A stretch of DNA of 64,000 nucleotides, from NCBI GenBank assembly GCA_036936605.1, contig JAUPFV010000001.1, forward strand, positions 165,068,643 through 165,132,642. The letters are read 5' to 3'. Shown here in pieces: positions 44,401-57,159 of this stretch. Source of the DNA: Limnanthes douglasii subsp. nivea (Eukaryota; Streptophyta; Magnoliopsida; Brassicales; Limnanthaceae). Made by a program: the position numbers and the translations under genes. Within the stretch, counting starts at the first letter, position 1; each line of letters begins with the position of its first letter. Under the pieces are notes generated by a model that ran no database searches, was not told where the DNA came from, and saw nothing but the letters and a program-made list of their open reading frames with translations.

Positions 44401-46149
44401 TTTGTTATTTATTTTAATATTTTGTGGTTTTAATTTTTCTTTTATTTTAAGACATTTATAATACTATAATTTTCATGTTATAAAGTGTTTGTTAAAGGTT
44501 TTCCTAATACGAAACAAATAATATTTGTCTAGACTACATGTGATACATGTTATGATTATATGTGAGACCAGGCTTATATGTACCCGCTAGATACGAGACC
44601 ATTTAATCATACATGCGAAACTAACTTTAGTATTATATCGAGATGTGAGACAATTTATAAGGTTACTTAGACGTGCGAGACCAACTGTATATGTATGGAA
44701 AATTGTGAGACATGTTTTAAGGATATAAATGAGTGTGAGATCTGTTGGTAAAGGATATATTTTAGTGCAATACATAACTAATAAGAGGTGTGGGATAAAC
44801 TTTAGAAATAAGTGCGAGAAATAGTTAGCAAAATGTGTGAGACACAACTAGCAAAAGGTGTGAGATCTTCTTAATTATCAAGGGGGATACAAGACCAGTT
44901 TTATAGCTATGGGAACTTCTGAGGTATGATGTAAGGATTTGGATAAGTGCGAGATCTTATGTATGTGAGTGTTTATAAATGCAAGACATGACTAGTAAGA
45001 GGGGCAAGCCACATTCAATACTAGTAAGTCTGATACAAGCTAGTTGTAAATATGAGACAAGAATTAGTTTAAGTTACAAAATACTCAAGTGTATAAAGTA
45101 TATTATGTTATATTTACTTACAAAATACTAAAGTGTACAAAATAATTCAGTTCTTACTCACGAAAAATCATTTAACAAAATACTCAATGTTTACTTGAAA
45201 AAATTGTTTGTTTGGTCATCATTAAAGAAAACATAAAACATCTCTGCTCTTCTGTACTTACATATGTCTTCATCGATTATTGAGAAACAAAACCATTCTC
45301 GATAAAATATCTTACGTATTCACAAACCAGGATGCCATAGTCGACTGTTCTATTTTTTATGGGATATCTCTGCGTAAACGTATCTTATATTTATCTCTTC
45401 ATGGTATGAAAAAATTTCACGAGGTAGTGCACATGTAAATGAGATTATAATAAGAAAACAAAACATAGACAAGAGACTGGGAAATGTTATAACGTGAGAC
45501 ATGTGATACATGCATAAGAGACCAGACAATAAAGGCCTACGAGATGCGAGACTATATAATGTTACTATAAAGGTGTACGAGACTAGGAAATAAAGGCACA
45601 TGAGACTCAGAAATATTACAATGCAAGACTTGTAATGCTTACTAGTGTAAGACGTGTTATACATGCATGCGAGATCAGACAATAAAAACATGCAATACTG
45701 GGAAATAAATGCATGCAAGACTATGAATGTATGCAAGACTAAGCAATAGGCATCTATGACCAAACAATAAAGATATGCGAGACTCTGTAATATTATAATA
45801 AAGACATACTAGACTGGGCAATGTACAATACAAGATGCAAAACTGAGAATTATTACAATGCGAGACTTGTAATACTTACTAGTGCAAGACATGTTATACT
45901 GACACGCGAGACAGGGTAATAAAGGCAAAATGAGACTGAGAAATATTATAAAGCGAGACCAAACAATACAAGTATGTGAAACTATACAATAATGGTATGC
46001 AAGACTATGAAATGTGATAATAAAAGGTATACAAGACTAGGAAATGTTACAATGAGATATGCGAGACTGAACAATATTACAATGCGAGACTTGTAATACT
46101 TACTAGTAAGATTACATATTTTTTGTTTTTTTTTTCTGGTATGTATTTC

Positions 46150-49100
46150 TCGATAGGAAACAATGTTTTATAGTTTGTTGATTCTCTCTTTTATGGTCCA
46201 TAATCAATAATCTGGTAAAAGGTTCATTGTAACTTTGTGTTTGGTGCAAATGGGCATCAACGCATACTATATGGTATCTCGCATATTGCGGAATACATCG
46301 TCAATCATTTTTGTTACATTATTCTTATTAGCCAATAAAGTATGCATTAAGATAAAGGATTACAAACAATTTTTGTTTAACAATAAATATATGTTTTCTT
46401 ACAATTTTAGTTATACTTACCGCCGCATGAGTATAAAGTGTTATCGCGTGGGTGGTATTTGACAATTTTTCATCACAGCCTCTGAATGGTACTTTAAGAT
46501 CCATAACTTATACTTTTTTATAAATCCAAGCTTTGATAACCTACCAACGACAAGTACATAATATATTATATAAGATGTAAGACGTGTTATACAAGTGAGT
46601 GATATATTATATAAAGATACGAGACATGTTATACCGATTGACAAGTGTGAGATAAGTGCAAAACAAATACGAGACATGTTATAAAAAATGAAAAGTGTGA
46701 GACGAGTCTGAAATATGTTATATAGGTGTAATAAATGGTATATAATATATAAGACATGTTATACAAAGATACAAGACATGTATCGCAATACATGCAAGAT
46801 ACGACACAAGTTTTGAATGATGTGCGACATGCAAGACATGTTCGCGTTTACATACGAGATACAACTGAATATGATGTTGAAATATAATATTTAATTTATA
46901 GTTCAGTTGGTCTTTGATTGCTAGCTCTATAGATCAATTACACACACGTTCATTGGCACTAATGAATATGTTGTTAGGTTATATGATATAATTATATTTT
47001 CCTTTTTTTTTTTTTTTTTAGCCCATTTATGGTATTCTGTAACGTCAATCAAGAGCTTTGTATTGGTATCCATTACCAAATTTATTTCAGGCACCTCTTG
47101 CATAGGTTTTTTATACTGTGTTGGATCATAGGCTGACCAGTCATTATTTTCTTCTTGCACTTGTTTTTACCTTTATGTAAGGTGCAAGATATATGTCAAC
47201 TAAGATGCGAGACATGTATAACATGAGAGCAAGATGCAAGACATGATTACACAATACATGGAAGATACGAGACTAAGGAAAAACAAATACGCGAGATAAA
47301 AATGCGAGACCATTTATACATTGAATGATAGATGTAAGATATCGACACATCTCAATGAAGCATATAAATACGAGACTAGTTATATATTAATGATATATTT
47401 GAGACAACAAACATGAATGTGAGATAAGGTAAAATATAAATGCGAGACAACAAACATGAATGTGCGATAGGTTAAAATATAAATGCGAGACAAAAGAAAA
47501 AGAATATGCAAGACTAAGGAAAAACAAAAACGTGAGACAAAGGGAAACAATATGTGAGATAAGAGAAAAATGAAATGTGAAAAAAGTAATACATGAAGGA
47601 TAGATACAAGACAACGATGCATCTCACTGAGGCATATAGATGTGAGACCAATTTTATATGAAGAATAGATGCGAGAAAACAAACATGACTACGATATAAT
47701 GTAACATATAAATGTTTGACATAATAAAAAATAACATAAGAGAAAAAAAAAGATAAAAAAATAGGGAAAAAAGATTATGAAAATAACCAAAATATGATTA
47801 CATCTAGTGCTTTACAAACCCAAAATATATGACTAAGTAAAAAAATAAAAAATGTAAATTAAATCTTATTCTACTTAAGATCCACTTGCATGTCTAACTT
47901 TATTCGTTGGAAGAACTTCTACCACCAATGTTCGAGCATCATGCACACCATCCGTATCAGGATCATGCACAATAAATGGGGTATCAACCTTAGTAGATGG
48001 AAGATCAAGTGCAGCAGGTGGAGCATATTACACACCAGTATTAGTATATTTCGCAGCAGTAACGATGTCATCAATTTGCTAAAAAAAACTTCTAATTTTC
48101 CTAGGTAACTTGTGTTGTTTTGACATTTTTTATTTCATACTTTACACTGCCGAAATCCTTACTTAATTCTCTGAAGTACGTATTTTTATGGTGTATTATC
48201 TATGGTATATAGATATATTCTCCTTTGTATTTAAGGGGAAGTGATTCTTCAACAGTTGGTTATTTTTGCTCTTTCAATTATGGGTTTACTGGTGCAATCT
48301 GTGATTTTACATATTGATTTTCTTAGTTTTGGGGTGGAATTTCTTGGATGACTGGTGGAAGCAGTGTTTTTGGAGATGGAATTGGTAGCATGTTTTATGG
48401 TTGTGGATCTAAAAGAGGTAGGCCTAGTGTTTTTCCGACGTAATGTAAGACCATCATTTCTTGTAAATTGTTTATCTCTTTATCTTTCTCTTTTATTGAC
48501 TTTTTCAAAACATAAGTTTCTTAATCGTTCTCCGCTTGGGTGGCAAAATTTCTTTTCATCTGCAAGTTGAAAATAAAATAAAAAAATATAATATGAGATA
48601 ATGCATGATGTTTTAGATAGTGTAATACTAGGAATGATGTAAAATACAACATGCAAGACTAACTATTGATGGACCATGCCAGAATCAGCATTGATGGAAC
48701 ATGCGACATGCAAGACTAGGCATTTATTAAACATATGATATGCAAGACTAACATTGATGAAACATGTAAGACTAAATATATTCTTACAATATATATGTGA
48801 GACTAGCATTGATGGAACATGAGATACTATATATTGATTGATTAGTTAGATGCGAGGCTGGAATGGATGGAACATGCCAGACTAAATATATGATTACAAT
48901 ATATACGAGAATATTATTAATGAAACATGGGAGACTAACATTAATGGAATATGTGAGGCTAAATATATGTTTACAATATATGCAAGAATAATATTAATGC
49001 AACATGCAAGACTAAATATTGTACCTAGTGCATCCTCTGATACTGCATAGGATATTGTATAGCACAAATACACGATCAAGAAACTAACCACATCTTTTAC

Positions 49101-50650
49101 ACCTTGATCCCCTCCAATAGTCATAGATTTGTTTATTCCATCCTAGAAAATACAACACAATGATTAGCAATAAGTATTAAGTAAATGAGATGTTGCTACA
49201 AATATATGCTAGAGATGTGAGACTATTGTAACTACTACATGTGATATTATAACGAATACTACATGTGAGACTACTACAACTACTACATGCGAGACTACTG
49301 CAACTACTACATACGATACCAAGAAAATATACAACTAGATGCCATATATATCTTATTTACAACTAGAACATGTGATACCAAGCTTATTTACAATTAGATA
49401 CGAGACTAGAGCAAATATTACATGAAAGACTACTTCAACTACTGCATGCGACACCATTGGTTAAAAACCCTAGTTAGTCACCAGAGTTAGTCACTTGTTT
49501 CAAAATTGCCACTCAAGCTATATTTGTATCAAAATTACCACTTTATTGGTTTTCTTTGGATTTATGGTAACTAGCGGTGACAAATAATGTAAAAAAAAGA
49601 CGAATAATAGTGACCCTTGGTGCAACAAAGTGATTGTTTTGATACAAAAATTAAATAAGTGGCAGTTTTGAAACAAGTGACAAATTTCGGTGACTAACCA
49701 TGATTTTTAGCCTCAAACCAAGCTTATTCATAACTATGTAATATCTAGCTTATCTACAACTGGATCATGTAATACCAATGTCACTACTAATGCGAGACCA
49801 TGGATAAAGTGATACATTTATCAAATTATTTGTTATTAGTTTTGATTTATCCTTCCTCGCCTTTCTTGAATTTTTGTTAAGAAAGTAAGTTTTGAAAATC
49901 TTTGACTCTGCTTCTTCACCATCGGTGTGTCTAAGTTTAAAGCCCCATTTGGCATTTAAATGCATTTTCTTTTCACCGTACTTCAAACCAAAGATAGTCT
50001 TCACATATTTGGTGGTCAGTTTAACATGTTTGAAGTCCGATTTGAAAGCATCCTCTTTGACCTTCTAATTTTTTATGATTTCGATGATTATGTCACAGTG
50101 CTTCTTCATTTTCAGATTATCCTTGCGCAAATCATGTGCAGCCTTCAGGATGCTATAGAATGGTGTTGATTTTGCAACTTCTATGTGCTCATCTCTAATA
50201 TCCTTCTATTTAATCAGATTTATAATGCTAATTATACCCAATATGAAATTTCAAGCTTTAAATGTTATTTTATCCGTAAGAAAATGGGACATAAGATTCA
50301 AGGTATAAGTAGTAATACCTGGCATTATAGTAGATATAAGATGCAAGATACGACATAATGAATATGTGGGAGATGCGATACCCAATTTGATGAAACTAAC
50401 CTTAAACCATGAAAGTTACAAAATAAAGAAAAATCTTACCTCCTTACTTTCCGATTGATCTCTGGGTTTAGAGAAATGCGAGAGGTGAGAGGTTGATTTC
50501 TGATTGATTTCTCGGTTTAAAAATATTTGAGAAGTTTAAATCAGAAGGCGATTTGGAAGCTTCAGTTTCGAGAAGGTGAGAGCTTTGAGCTTGAGGTTGA
50601 TTTGTGGGTTTTCGAAAGGTGAGAGATTTAAAGAGAGTGGAAAAGTGAAA
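46150..50650 (-). pseudogene. Multi-exon gene convergent with MULE2; possible Ulp1-associated MULE gene
   Basis: A leader at 50650-50440 ends in the donor GGAG/GTAAGA. The exon from 50205 (acceptor GATTAAATAG) to about 49815 reads STPFYSILKAAHDL, KHVKLTTKYVKTIFGLKYGE and, further on, FKTYFLNK. The exon 49142-49025 (acceptor TATTTTCTAG, donor GTACAA) reads GVKDVVSFLIVYLCYTISYA. Other exon-like pieces are 48570-48350 (a charged helix), 48110-47880, 47160-46990 (NNDWSAYDPTQYKKPM) and 46560-46421 (donor GTAAGT). The pattern TPFY..., IFGL-YGE, KDVV-FLIVYLC resembles the region found before Ulp1-type proteases in plant MULEs of the Kaonashi/CUMULE kind (from memory). I could not find the catalytic His-Asp-Cys set. 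Introns consist of the GCGAGAC array. Confidence 0.5.
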
Positions 50651-50791
50651 GGGTCTAGGAAGGAAGAAAAAACTTATATTTATGTAAAAAATCTAATATA
50701 TAGTGGAATATTTTTATTTGATTTTTTTATCCAAATACTTATTAGTAAAATCTAATTTTTGGAAACTAGCTAGTTGGTAATAATATGATAC

Positions 50792-51007
50792 TTTTTTTTT
50801 CGGAGGGAACCCGAAGCCGCTACTCAGAGTGCGCACTCAGGGTAAACCCTGAGTCTGACGCGATAGCCTGCAAACCAACGCCAGAAGGTAAACCACACAA
50901 GGTGACAGGCTCAGCCGAGAAAACGTAGGTAGAGGGACTCGAACTCATGACCTTTTGGTCATAAGAATGTCATACTCAACCAACTCGGCTACCCCATTGG
51001 GGACAAT
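50792..51007 (-). mobile_element. tRNA-derived SINE with 13-bp target duplication
   Basis: On the minus strand the head reads GGGGTAGCCGAGTTGGTTGA (box A) and, about 35 bases later, GGTCATGAGTTCGAGTCCC (box B of an RNA polymerase III promoter). An unrelated body follows, and then an A tail (nine T on the plus strand, 50792-50800). Direct repeats AATAATATGATAC (50779-50791) and AATAATAGGATAC (51008-51020) flank it, 12 of 13 identical. It codes for nothing; such elements move using LINE reverse transcriptase. The head does not look like a functional tRNA gene because the body does not close the acceptor stem. Confidence 0.85.
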
Positions 51008-51020
51008 AATAATAGGATAC

Positions 51021-52485
51021 TTGAATATATATATTTATGGATAACTCACCCTAATTTTTTTTATTAAAATATCTAATTTGTTATAAGTATTATATGGTAA
51101 GTTACCATATAGTACAAAATCCAAAATATATATGTTACGTATAGAATTGGGATCATATTTTAACGTCCCCAACTATAAACAAAAGTCAAACGTACTTATT
51201 TTTTAAAATTTCTTTTATTTGTAATTTAAAGTTTTAGACTTTAACATTTTTTAAGTTGTACTTTGAAAAACAAAAGTTAAAAAATTATTGGTTATTATAT
51301 TTTTAAAACAAACAAAACTAGATCTATAAAAATATTTTTTGATTTTCTTTTACCCAAGATGTATTAAACCTTTTATCATTTTGCATAACACTACTTTCGC
51401 ATTTTGCCCTTAGCCAAATTCTCAAATTTAACCTAATTTTGTATTTCACATTTTTAGTTTTCGTATAGGTTTCGCATTTTCAACTTAGGAAAAATCAAAA
51501 TTTATCATTGTTTTGCACAATTATATATCAATTTTTTGTATTTTTGATACTTACGGTGTCACATTTCGATTTTGTTACATCCAACAATTTTGTTCTTATA
51601 TTTAAACCAATTTGATTATCCAAAACTCCATAAACCACTACAAAACTTACATTTAACCTTCGATCTAATTCGAAAAGAAATTAACAGTAAAATATAATAA
51701 AAACATCACCTATAAGACAAATTCAATAGTTTCGCGTACCATGATATTGCCTAAACCTAATAAAACAAAATTCAAAAGAAGAATATATAAATAAATAAAA
51801 AGTATAATTTACTGGTTTTACGGATATTTTTTAAACCTTGTGTTAAAAAAATATAATATTGAATTTAATAAAATAATAAATTTCTTTAAATATAATCAAT
51901 CTTATATAATCCGTACGGTTATCTGGAGCGGCAAACAATTGAATAATATACTATAATTAGCAAAATTAGTTAGATAATAGTTGTGATAAATGATCTTTAT
52001 AATGTATTTGGTGTGTGCATATTATATACTTGATCAAAATTTGGTATAATTTATTAAAAAATTATAAATTTTTATTTAATTTATATATGATCGGATTATT
52101 TAATTTAAATTTTTATTCATTTTAAATTTATTATTTTTATATCTTAAGATTCTATATTAAAAAAAGATTCATTGTATACGTTTATATTTAAGAGTTAATT
52201 TTTATATTAAATTAAATAATTATTTTTATTTTTATTTTTTAATTATATTATAGTTTCATACAATTTGTCATAAATTTAACGGATATATAGTTTAATACTT
52301 CCTAATGAAAAACAAAAGATATATATTTAGAGAATCAAACAATATAATTCATAGAAAATCTACGATAATCAAATCTCGAAAAATAATTGAGTCCATAAAA
52401 ACTGATAAATCACAAATAAGTGTATATATTTTATCTATTGTATACTTTATAGTCGAAATCGAACAAAAAGCCGGGTCTAATTTTT
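51021..52485. repeat. AT-rich spacer with TTTCGCAT-type words
   Basis: ACTTTCGCATTTTGCCC (51403), GTTTCGCATTTTC (51467), TTTTGCACAATT and TGTCACATTTCG (51500-51560) are the same motif family as at 7.9-9.4 and 14-17 kb, so this may be the edge of another MULE1-type locus. 51600-52485 is AT-rich without recognised genes. Confidence 0.4.
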
Positions 52486-52489
52486 GAGA

Positions 52490-52649
52490 ATGTCGATATG
52501 ATGTGTCAACATTCGTATCTAATGCTAATACATGTGGTCTATATTATGTGTTAATATCAAATTCATGCGTCGACATTGGTTGACATTTTTTGCTACCAAT
52601 GTCGATGCAACATGTCAAATTTAGTTGACAACTGTACTAACAAAAGTCA
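52490..52649. repeat. TGTCAACAT/ATGTTGACA palindromic words, split by copia
   Basis: ATGTCGATATGATGTGTCAACATTC, GTCGACATTGGTTGACATTT (52572), AATGTCGATGCAACATG and AAGTCAACATG repeat on this side. After the copia element ACATGATATGTCAACATCAG and TTGGCATAAAATTTCAAC continue at 56871-56945. Both orientations of TGTTGACA alternate, so the array is inverted-repeat-rich. Confidence 0.55.
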
Positions 52650-52664
52650 ACATGTGTTAGAATA

Positions 52665-55600
52665 ATGTCTCGCAATATCCCACTGCAAAAGCCATCTGGA
52701 ATGGGTTAGCCACCACATACGGTTCTGGTACAGATTCGTTACAGGTGTTTGACCTTCATAAGAGGGCTAATTCATTAAGGCAAGGGTCCGATACACTAGA
52801 AGACTTGTGGAACAAAGTGCAGAACATTTGGATGTCTATAGATAGGCGAGATTCGAACCCTATGAAAGACCCAGAAGACATTCACATCTACAATAAGAAG
52901 ACTCAAGAACAAAGACTCTATCAATTGCTAATGGCGATTAATGACAAGTTGGAACCAGTCAAGAGAGATATCCTGAAAAAGGATCCTATTCCTTCCGTGG
53001 AAACAGCATATGCTACAATACGAACGGAAGTGGCCAGACTTAATATACTAAAATCAAGTTCTTCTGATAGTGACTTGATTGAAATTGGAATGGGTTTGGC
53101 TGCTAAAGATTCTGCATAGAGGTTTAAATTCCGATCCAAAGAGAAAGAAGATAAATCCAAGTTGTATTGCACTCATTGTGGGATGAAGAAACACACTAAA
53201 AAGACATGTTTCCAGCTGGTTGGCTATCTAGAATGGTGGGAGGACGGTCATAAGGAGCAAAATAACCAGAGTTTCAGATCTAATGTCAACCGGACTTCGT
53301 CTACAAGGGCGGTGAAGATCCGAATAAAAATGAGCAAGAAAGTGGCACTGGTTTTGGAGGAATGACGGTGAACTCCTATGAAAAACTTGGAGGTAAAGGG
53401 TTTGAGAAATCAATGAATTGGATATTTGATTGCGGGGCTACGGACACCATATCTTATGATCCTAAAGACTTTGGTGACATGTCATCTCCAAAGAAGTCCC
53501 ATATTGAGACTGCTAATGGAGAAATTTGTGAAGTCAAAGGGGGATGTTCAATTATTTTTTCAGAATAAATAGAAATAAAAAACTGCCTATACATTCCTTC
53601 ACTATCCTTAAAGTTTTTATCTGTTAGTCAAGTGACAAAACAACTCAACTGCGTGGTTCTTATGTATCTATTTTTTTGCATTTTACAGGACATTTGTACG
53701 AAGGAGATCATTGGGCGTGGTACTGAACAAGGAGGTCTCTATTATGTTGATGAGGTAGTTCATAAGGGACATGCCATGTTTGCTCACGGAACAACCGAAA
53801 GACAACTTTGGTTATGGCACCGGCGACTTGGTCATCCTTCTTTTAGCTATCTTAAAAGTTAGTTTCCTAGTCTTTTTTTGAATAATTCCATTCATGAGAA
53901 ATGTGAAACCTGCATTCTTGCAAAAAATCATAGGGTCTCATTTAATCGAAGTAATATTAGAGTTGGTTATGCTTTTTCGCTAATCCATTCTGATGTTTGG
54001 GGTCCAGCACCAAATTCCACTAACAATCAAATCAGATACTTTGTTTTATTTGTGGATGATTTCTCAAAGATGACTTGGATATACTTCATGAAATATAAAT
54101 CGGAAGTACGAGAAATATTTGTTTGTTTTTACAAAATGATTTTGACTCAATTTGAAAAAAATACAGATTCTCCGTTCTGATAATGGAACAGAGTTTGTCA
54201 ACCAAACAATGTATAGTTTTTCAAAACAAATGGTCTTATCCATTAAACCACTTGTCCAAACACACCTCAACAAAACGGTACTTTAGAACGAAAAAATCGT
54301 ACTTTACTTGAAAAACTCGTGCTATTATGATTGAATCTAGAGTTCCTCATTCTCTTTGGCCAGAAGCTCTTGATACAGCCACGTATCTTTCAAATCGTCT
54401 ACGAACTCGATGTCTAGGAAATAAAACTCTATTACAAGTGCTTGCCACCCAAGTTACAATTCCATCTATTATGACCTTACCACCTTGTGTCTTTGGTTGT
54501 TCGGTGTTTGTTCATATCCCTAAAACTAGTCAAAACAAACTTAATCCGTGTGCTGAAACGTGTGTATTCGTTGGGTACGGTGTCCATCAAATGGGCTATT
54601 AGTGTTACAATCTGGTTACTCGTCGAATCCATGTCACCATGGACTGTGACTTCTTAGAATCCGATTATTTTTTTATTACCAATCTTGTGCTCAGGGGGAG
54701 AAAGTAAGTGAATCACTCGACTGGTTGCTATATGAAAGTTACTTTGAGGATGTGCCGACAGAGTCGGTAGATGGCGCCACCGAACACGTCTCTTCCAACA
54801 TAAAGGAGACTGACGAGGAAGTTCTTATCATCAATGATTCTCCCAAAGACAATGTCCAACAAGAAATAAATGCCATGGATACTACCAGCGAATCAGCCGA
54901 AGAAAATGTCCATAAGAGGTAAACAATTTACAATGTCATAACTCACAAAATGCTACTGACCATGACATTTCAGGAAGTTCATTTGTTGAAACTCAAACTT
55001 TGGTTCTTCCCCCAAGAAAAATAGAGGGGTTCCTCCTGACCGATATTCACCAGAACACGTTCCTTGTGCTTCTACATATCCGGTATAAACGGACAGGAAA
55101 GGAATGACGAAGATTGCAAAGGCGTTTTCAGCTATTATTCTCTCTGAACAAAACCTAAAACATCTCAAGAAGCTAAGAAGATGACTAAATGGTATGAGGC
55201 AATGAATACCGAAATGAAAGCTCTAAAAAGGAATGGTACATGGGAGAATTGTGTATTACCACAAGGGAAGAAAGCAGTCGGGTGTAGATGAGTGTTTAAT
55301 ATAAAATATAAATCCAATGGCACCATTGAGCGACACAAGGCAAGATTGTTCGCCAAAGGATATACACAAACATATGGTATAGACTACTCTGAAACGTTCT
55401 CCCCGGTTTCAAAGATTGATACTATCAGAGTTTTACTTTCAATAGCCGCGAATAAAGATTGGCCTCTTCATCAATTTGATGTAAAGAATGATTTCTTACA
55501 TGGAGACTTGGAAGAAGAGGTATATATGGAACCCCCACTAGGGTTCTCTGATGGTTTTCAAGAAAATAAGGTATGTAAACTAAAAAAGGCATTATATGGG

Positions 55601-56690
55601 CTCAAACAGTCTCCTCGTGCTTGGTTTGGGAGATTTACAATGGTAATGAAACAGTATAGCTACAAACAGAGTAATGGGGATCATACCTTGTTTTACAAAA
55701 AAAAGGAGAATTAGTCACTTGTCTTATAACATATGTCGACGATATGATTATAACGGGGAATGACGAAGAAGAAATTAGCTCTTTTAGGAAAAACCTCTTC
55801 AAGGAGTTCGAAATAAAAGACCTTGGGGGATTGAAGTATTTCCTAAGAATCGAGGTTCTTAGGTCAAGCGGAGGGATTTATATCTCCCAACATAAATATA
55901 TATTGGATTTATTAGCTGAAGTTGGCATGGTGGGTTGCAAACCAAATGAAACTCTTATGGTTGTGAATCACAAGCTAAAGATAATTGAAGGGGCCAGACC
56001 AGCGAGTAAAGAAAGGTACCAAAGGTTGGTGGGAAAATTGATTTACCTGGCTCACACTCGACCCAAAATTGCATACGCGGTGGGAGTAGTTAGCCAGTTC
56101 ATGCATCATCCTCAGGAACACCATATGGAGGCAGTAATGAGGATTATTCGATATCTCAAAGGCACACCAGGAAGAGGCATAATTTTTAAGAAAAATGAAC
56201 ACCTTGATGTTGAAGTATTCACAAATGCTGATTGAGGAGGGAATCCTAACGACAAACGATCAACTGTTGGCTACTTTACTCTTCTTGGAGGTAACTTGGT
56301 GACTTAGAGGAGTAAAAAACAGAAAGTAGTATCACTGTCAAGTGCTGAATCAGAATCTAGAAGAATCGTTAAGGGGATTACCGAGATACTTTGGTTAAAG
56401 AAGATAATGAAAGAAATCGGATCCCCCTGAAGTGTCCAACTCAGTTAATGTGCGATAATAAAGCTGCGATTAAGATTTCAGAGAACCCGGTACAACACGA
56501 TATAACAAAGCATGTTTAAATAGATAGGCACTTCATAAAAAAAAGATTGAAGATGGGACAGTCGAACTTCCGTTTGTTATATCCGAAGACTAACTAGCAG
56601 ACATCCTGACAAAAGCGGTTGCTGCAAGAACATTCAAATCAGTTTTATCCAAGTTGGGTATTGGTGATCCCACTGCACAACTTGAGGGGG
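52665..56690 (+). pseudogene. copia gag-pol polyprotein, decayed
   Basis: Gag: YPTAKAIWNGLATTYGSGTD, then VFDLHKRANSLRQG (52745-52790), running to 53119. Zinc knuckle CTHCGMKKHTKKTC (53168-53210). Protease with an altered active site (FDCGATDTISY, 53420-53450; usually DSGAT). GAG-pre-integrase WLWHRRLGHPSF (53810). Integrase HSDVWGPAP (53985), VDDFSKMTWIYF, and a broken core (54180-54330). Reverse transcriptase: RLFAKGYTQTYGIDYSETFS (55340), KALYGLKQSPRAWF (55585) and YVDDMIITGND (55735, with a stop just before). Then HTRPKIAYAVGVVSQFMHHP, and RNase H around 56210-56400 (VFTNAD, SAESES). At least six stops or shifts. The polyprotein would normally make virus-like particles and reverse-transcribe the element. 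Confidence 0.9.
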
Positions 56691-56692
56691 AG

Positions 56693-56870
56693 TGTTAGAA
56701 TATTAAGTGTATTAAGTTTACTTGTATAGGCCTCTAAGTTTTCTATATATTGAGAACCTTACTTGGGTTTGCATTATAAAAAAACAGTTCAATACAAAAA
56801 AGGAACATTTTCTAATAAACACAAAACCCTAGCCGCCTCCTGCGGCTACTTCTCTCTTTGTTTTTTAACA
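56693..56870 (+). repeat. 3' LTR of the copia element
   Basis: 178 bp, TGTTAGAA...TTTTAACA, following the polypurine tract and followed by the target duplication ACATG. It holds TATATATTGAG (a possible TATA box) and CCGCCTCCTGCGGC, a small inverted repeat. Confidence 0.9.
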
Positions 56871-57159
56871 ACATGATATGTCAACATCAGTTGGCATAAA
56901 ATTTCAACTAATGTTAATTCAGTGCATCAATATTTAGTTGTTATTTATTTGGGATCCATACTTTACACTATAGTTTATGACTTGATTTATTTTCTTGTTG
57001 TTAACTTTTTAAGGAATCGAAACCAAGATAGAACCAAAATATTATGAAGATGTTTCACATGTATTCATGAATGTTGCGCACTATACTAAATATGAACTTG
57101 AATAACATGTATAAGGTATGAATAAATATATGAATACATGATAGTTAAAAGTTATTAAG

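Larger units (their letters stand above)
41090..50400. repeat. TGCGAGAC motif domain, about 9 kb
   Basis: Variants of (A)TGCGAGAC(C/T), TGCAAGAC and TGTGAGAC recur every 20-40 bases in blocks at 41090-41470, 42720-43330, 44530-45060, 45440-46110, 46560-46870, 47180-47700, 48590-49480 and 49750-50400. They are almost always on the plus strand. Larger units are visible inside: AATATTACAATGCGAGACTT followed by GTAATACTTACTAGTGCAAG recurs near 45610, 45850 and 46070 (about 230 bp apart). The blocks are broken only by the exons of MULE2 and of the convergent minus-strand gene. Confidence 0.85.
52655..56870 (+). mobile_element. Ty1/copia retrotransposon, 5' LTR deleted to about 10 bp
   Basis: ACATG lies at 52650-52654 and 56871-56875, a 5-bp target duplication. 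The 3' LTR (56693-56870, 178 bp) starts TGTTAGAATATTAAG and ends TTTTTTAACA. The left end keeps only TGTTAGAATA and then jumps straight into gag codons, so the rest of the 5' LTR, the primer-binding site and the start of gag were lost in one deletion. A polypurine tract GAGGGGGAG precedes the 3' LTR. The element landed in the TGTCAACAT array. Confidence 0.9.

Noticed and set aside
46235..46462. 75-codon plus-strand open frame
   Set aside because: No similarity; it overlaps minus-strand exon-like sequence with a splice donor and is AT-rich, so probably chance.
47380..47682. Open frames of SHIHVCCL-type repeats on the minus strand
   Set aside because: They are the GCGAGAC array translated; no protein similarity.
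50801..51007. Functional tRNA gene
   Set aside because: Box A and B are present but the acceptor stem does not close, an unrelated body and A tail follow, and a target duplication flanks it: a SINE.
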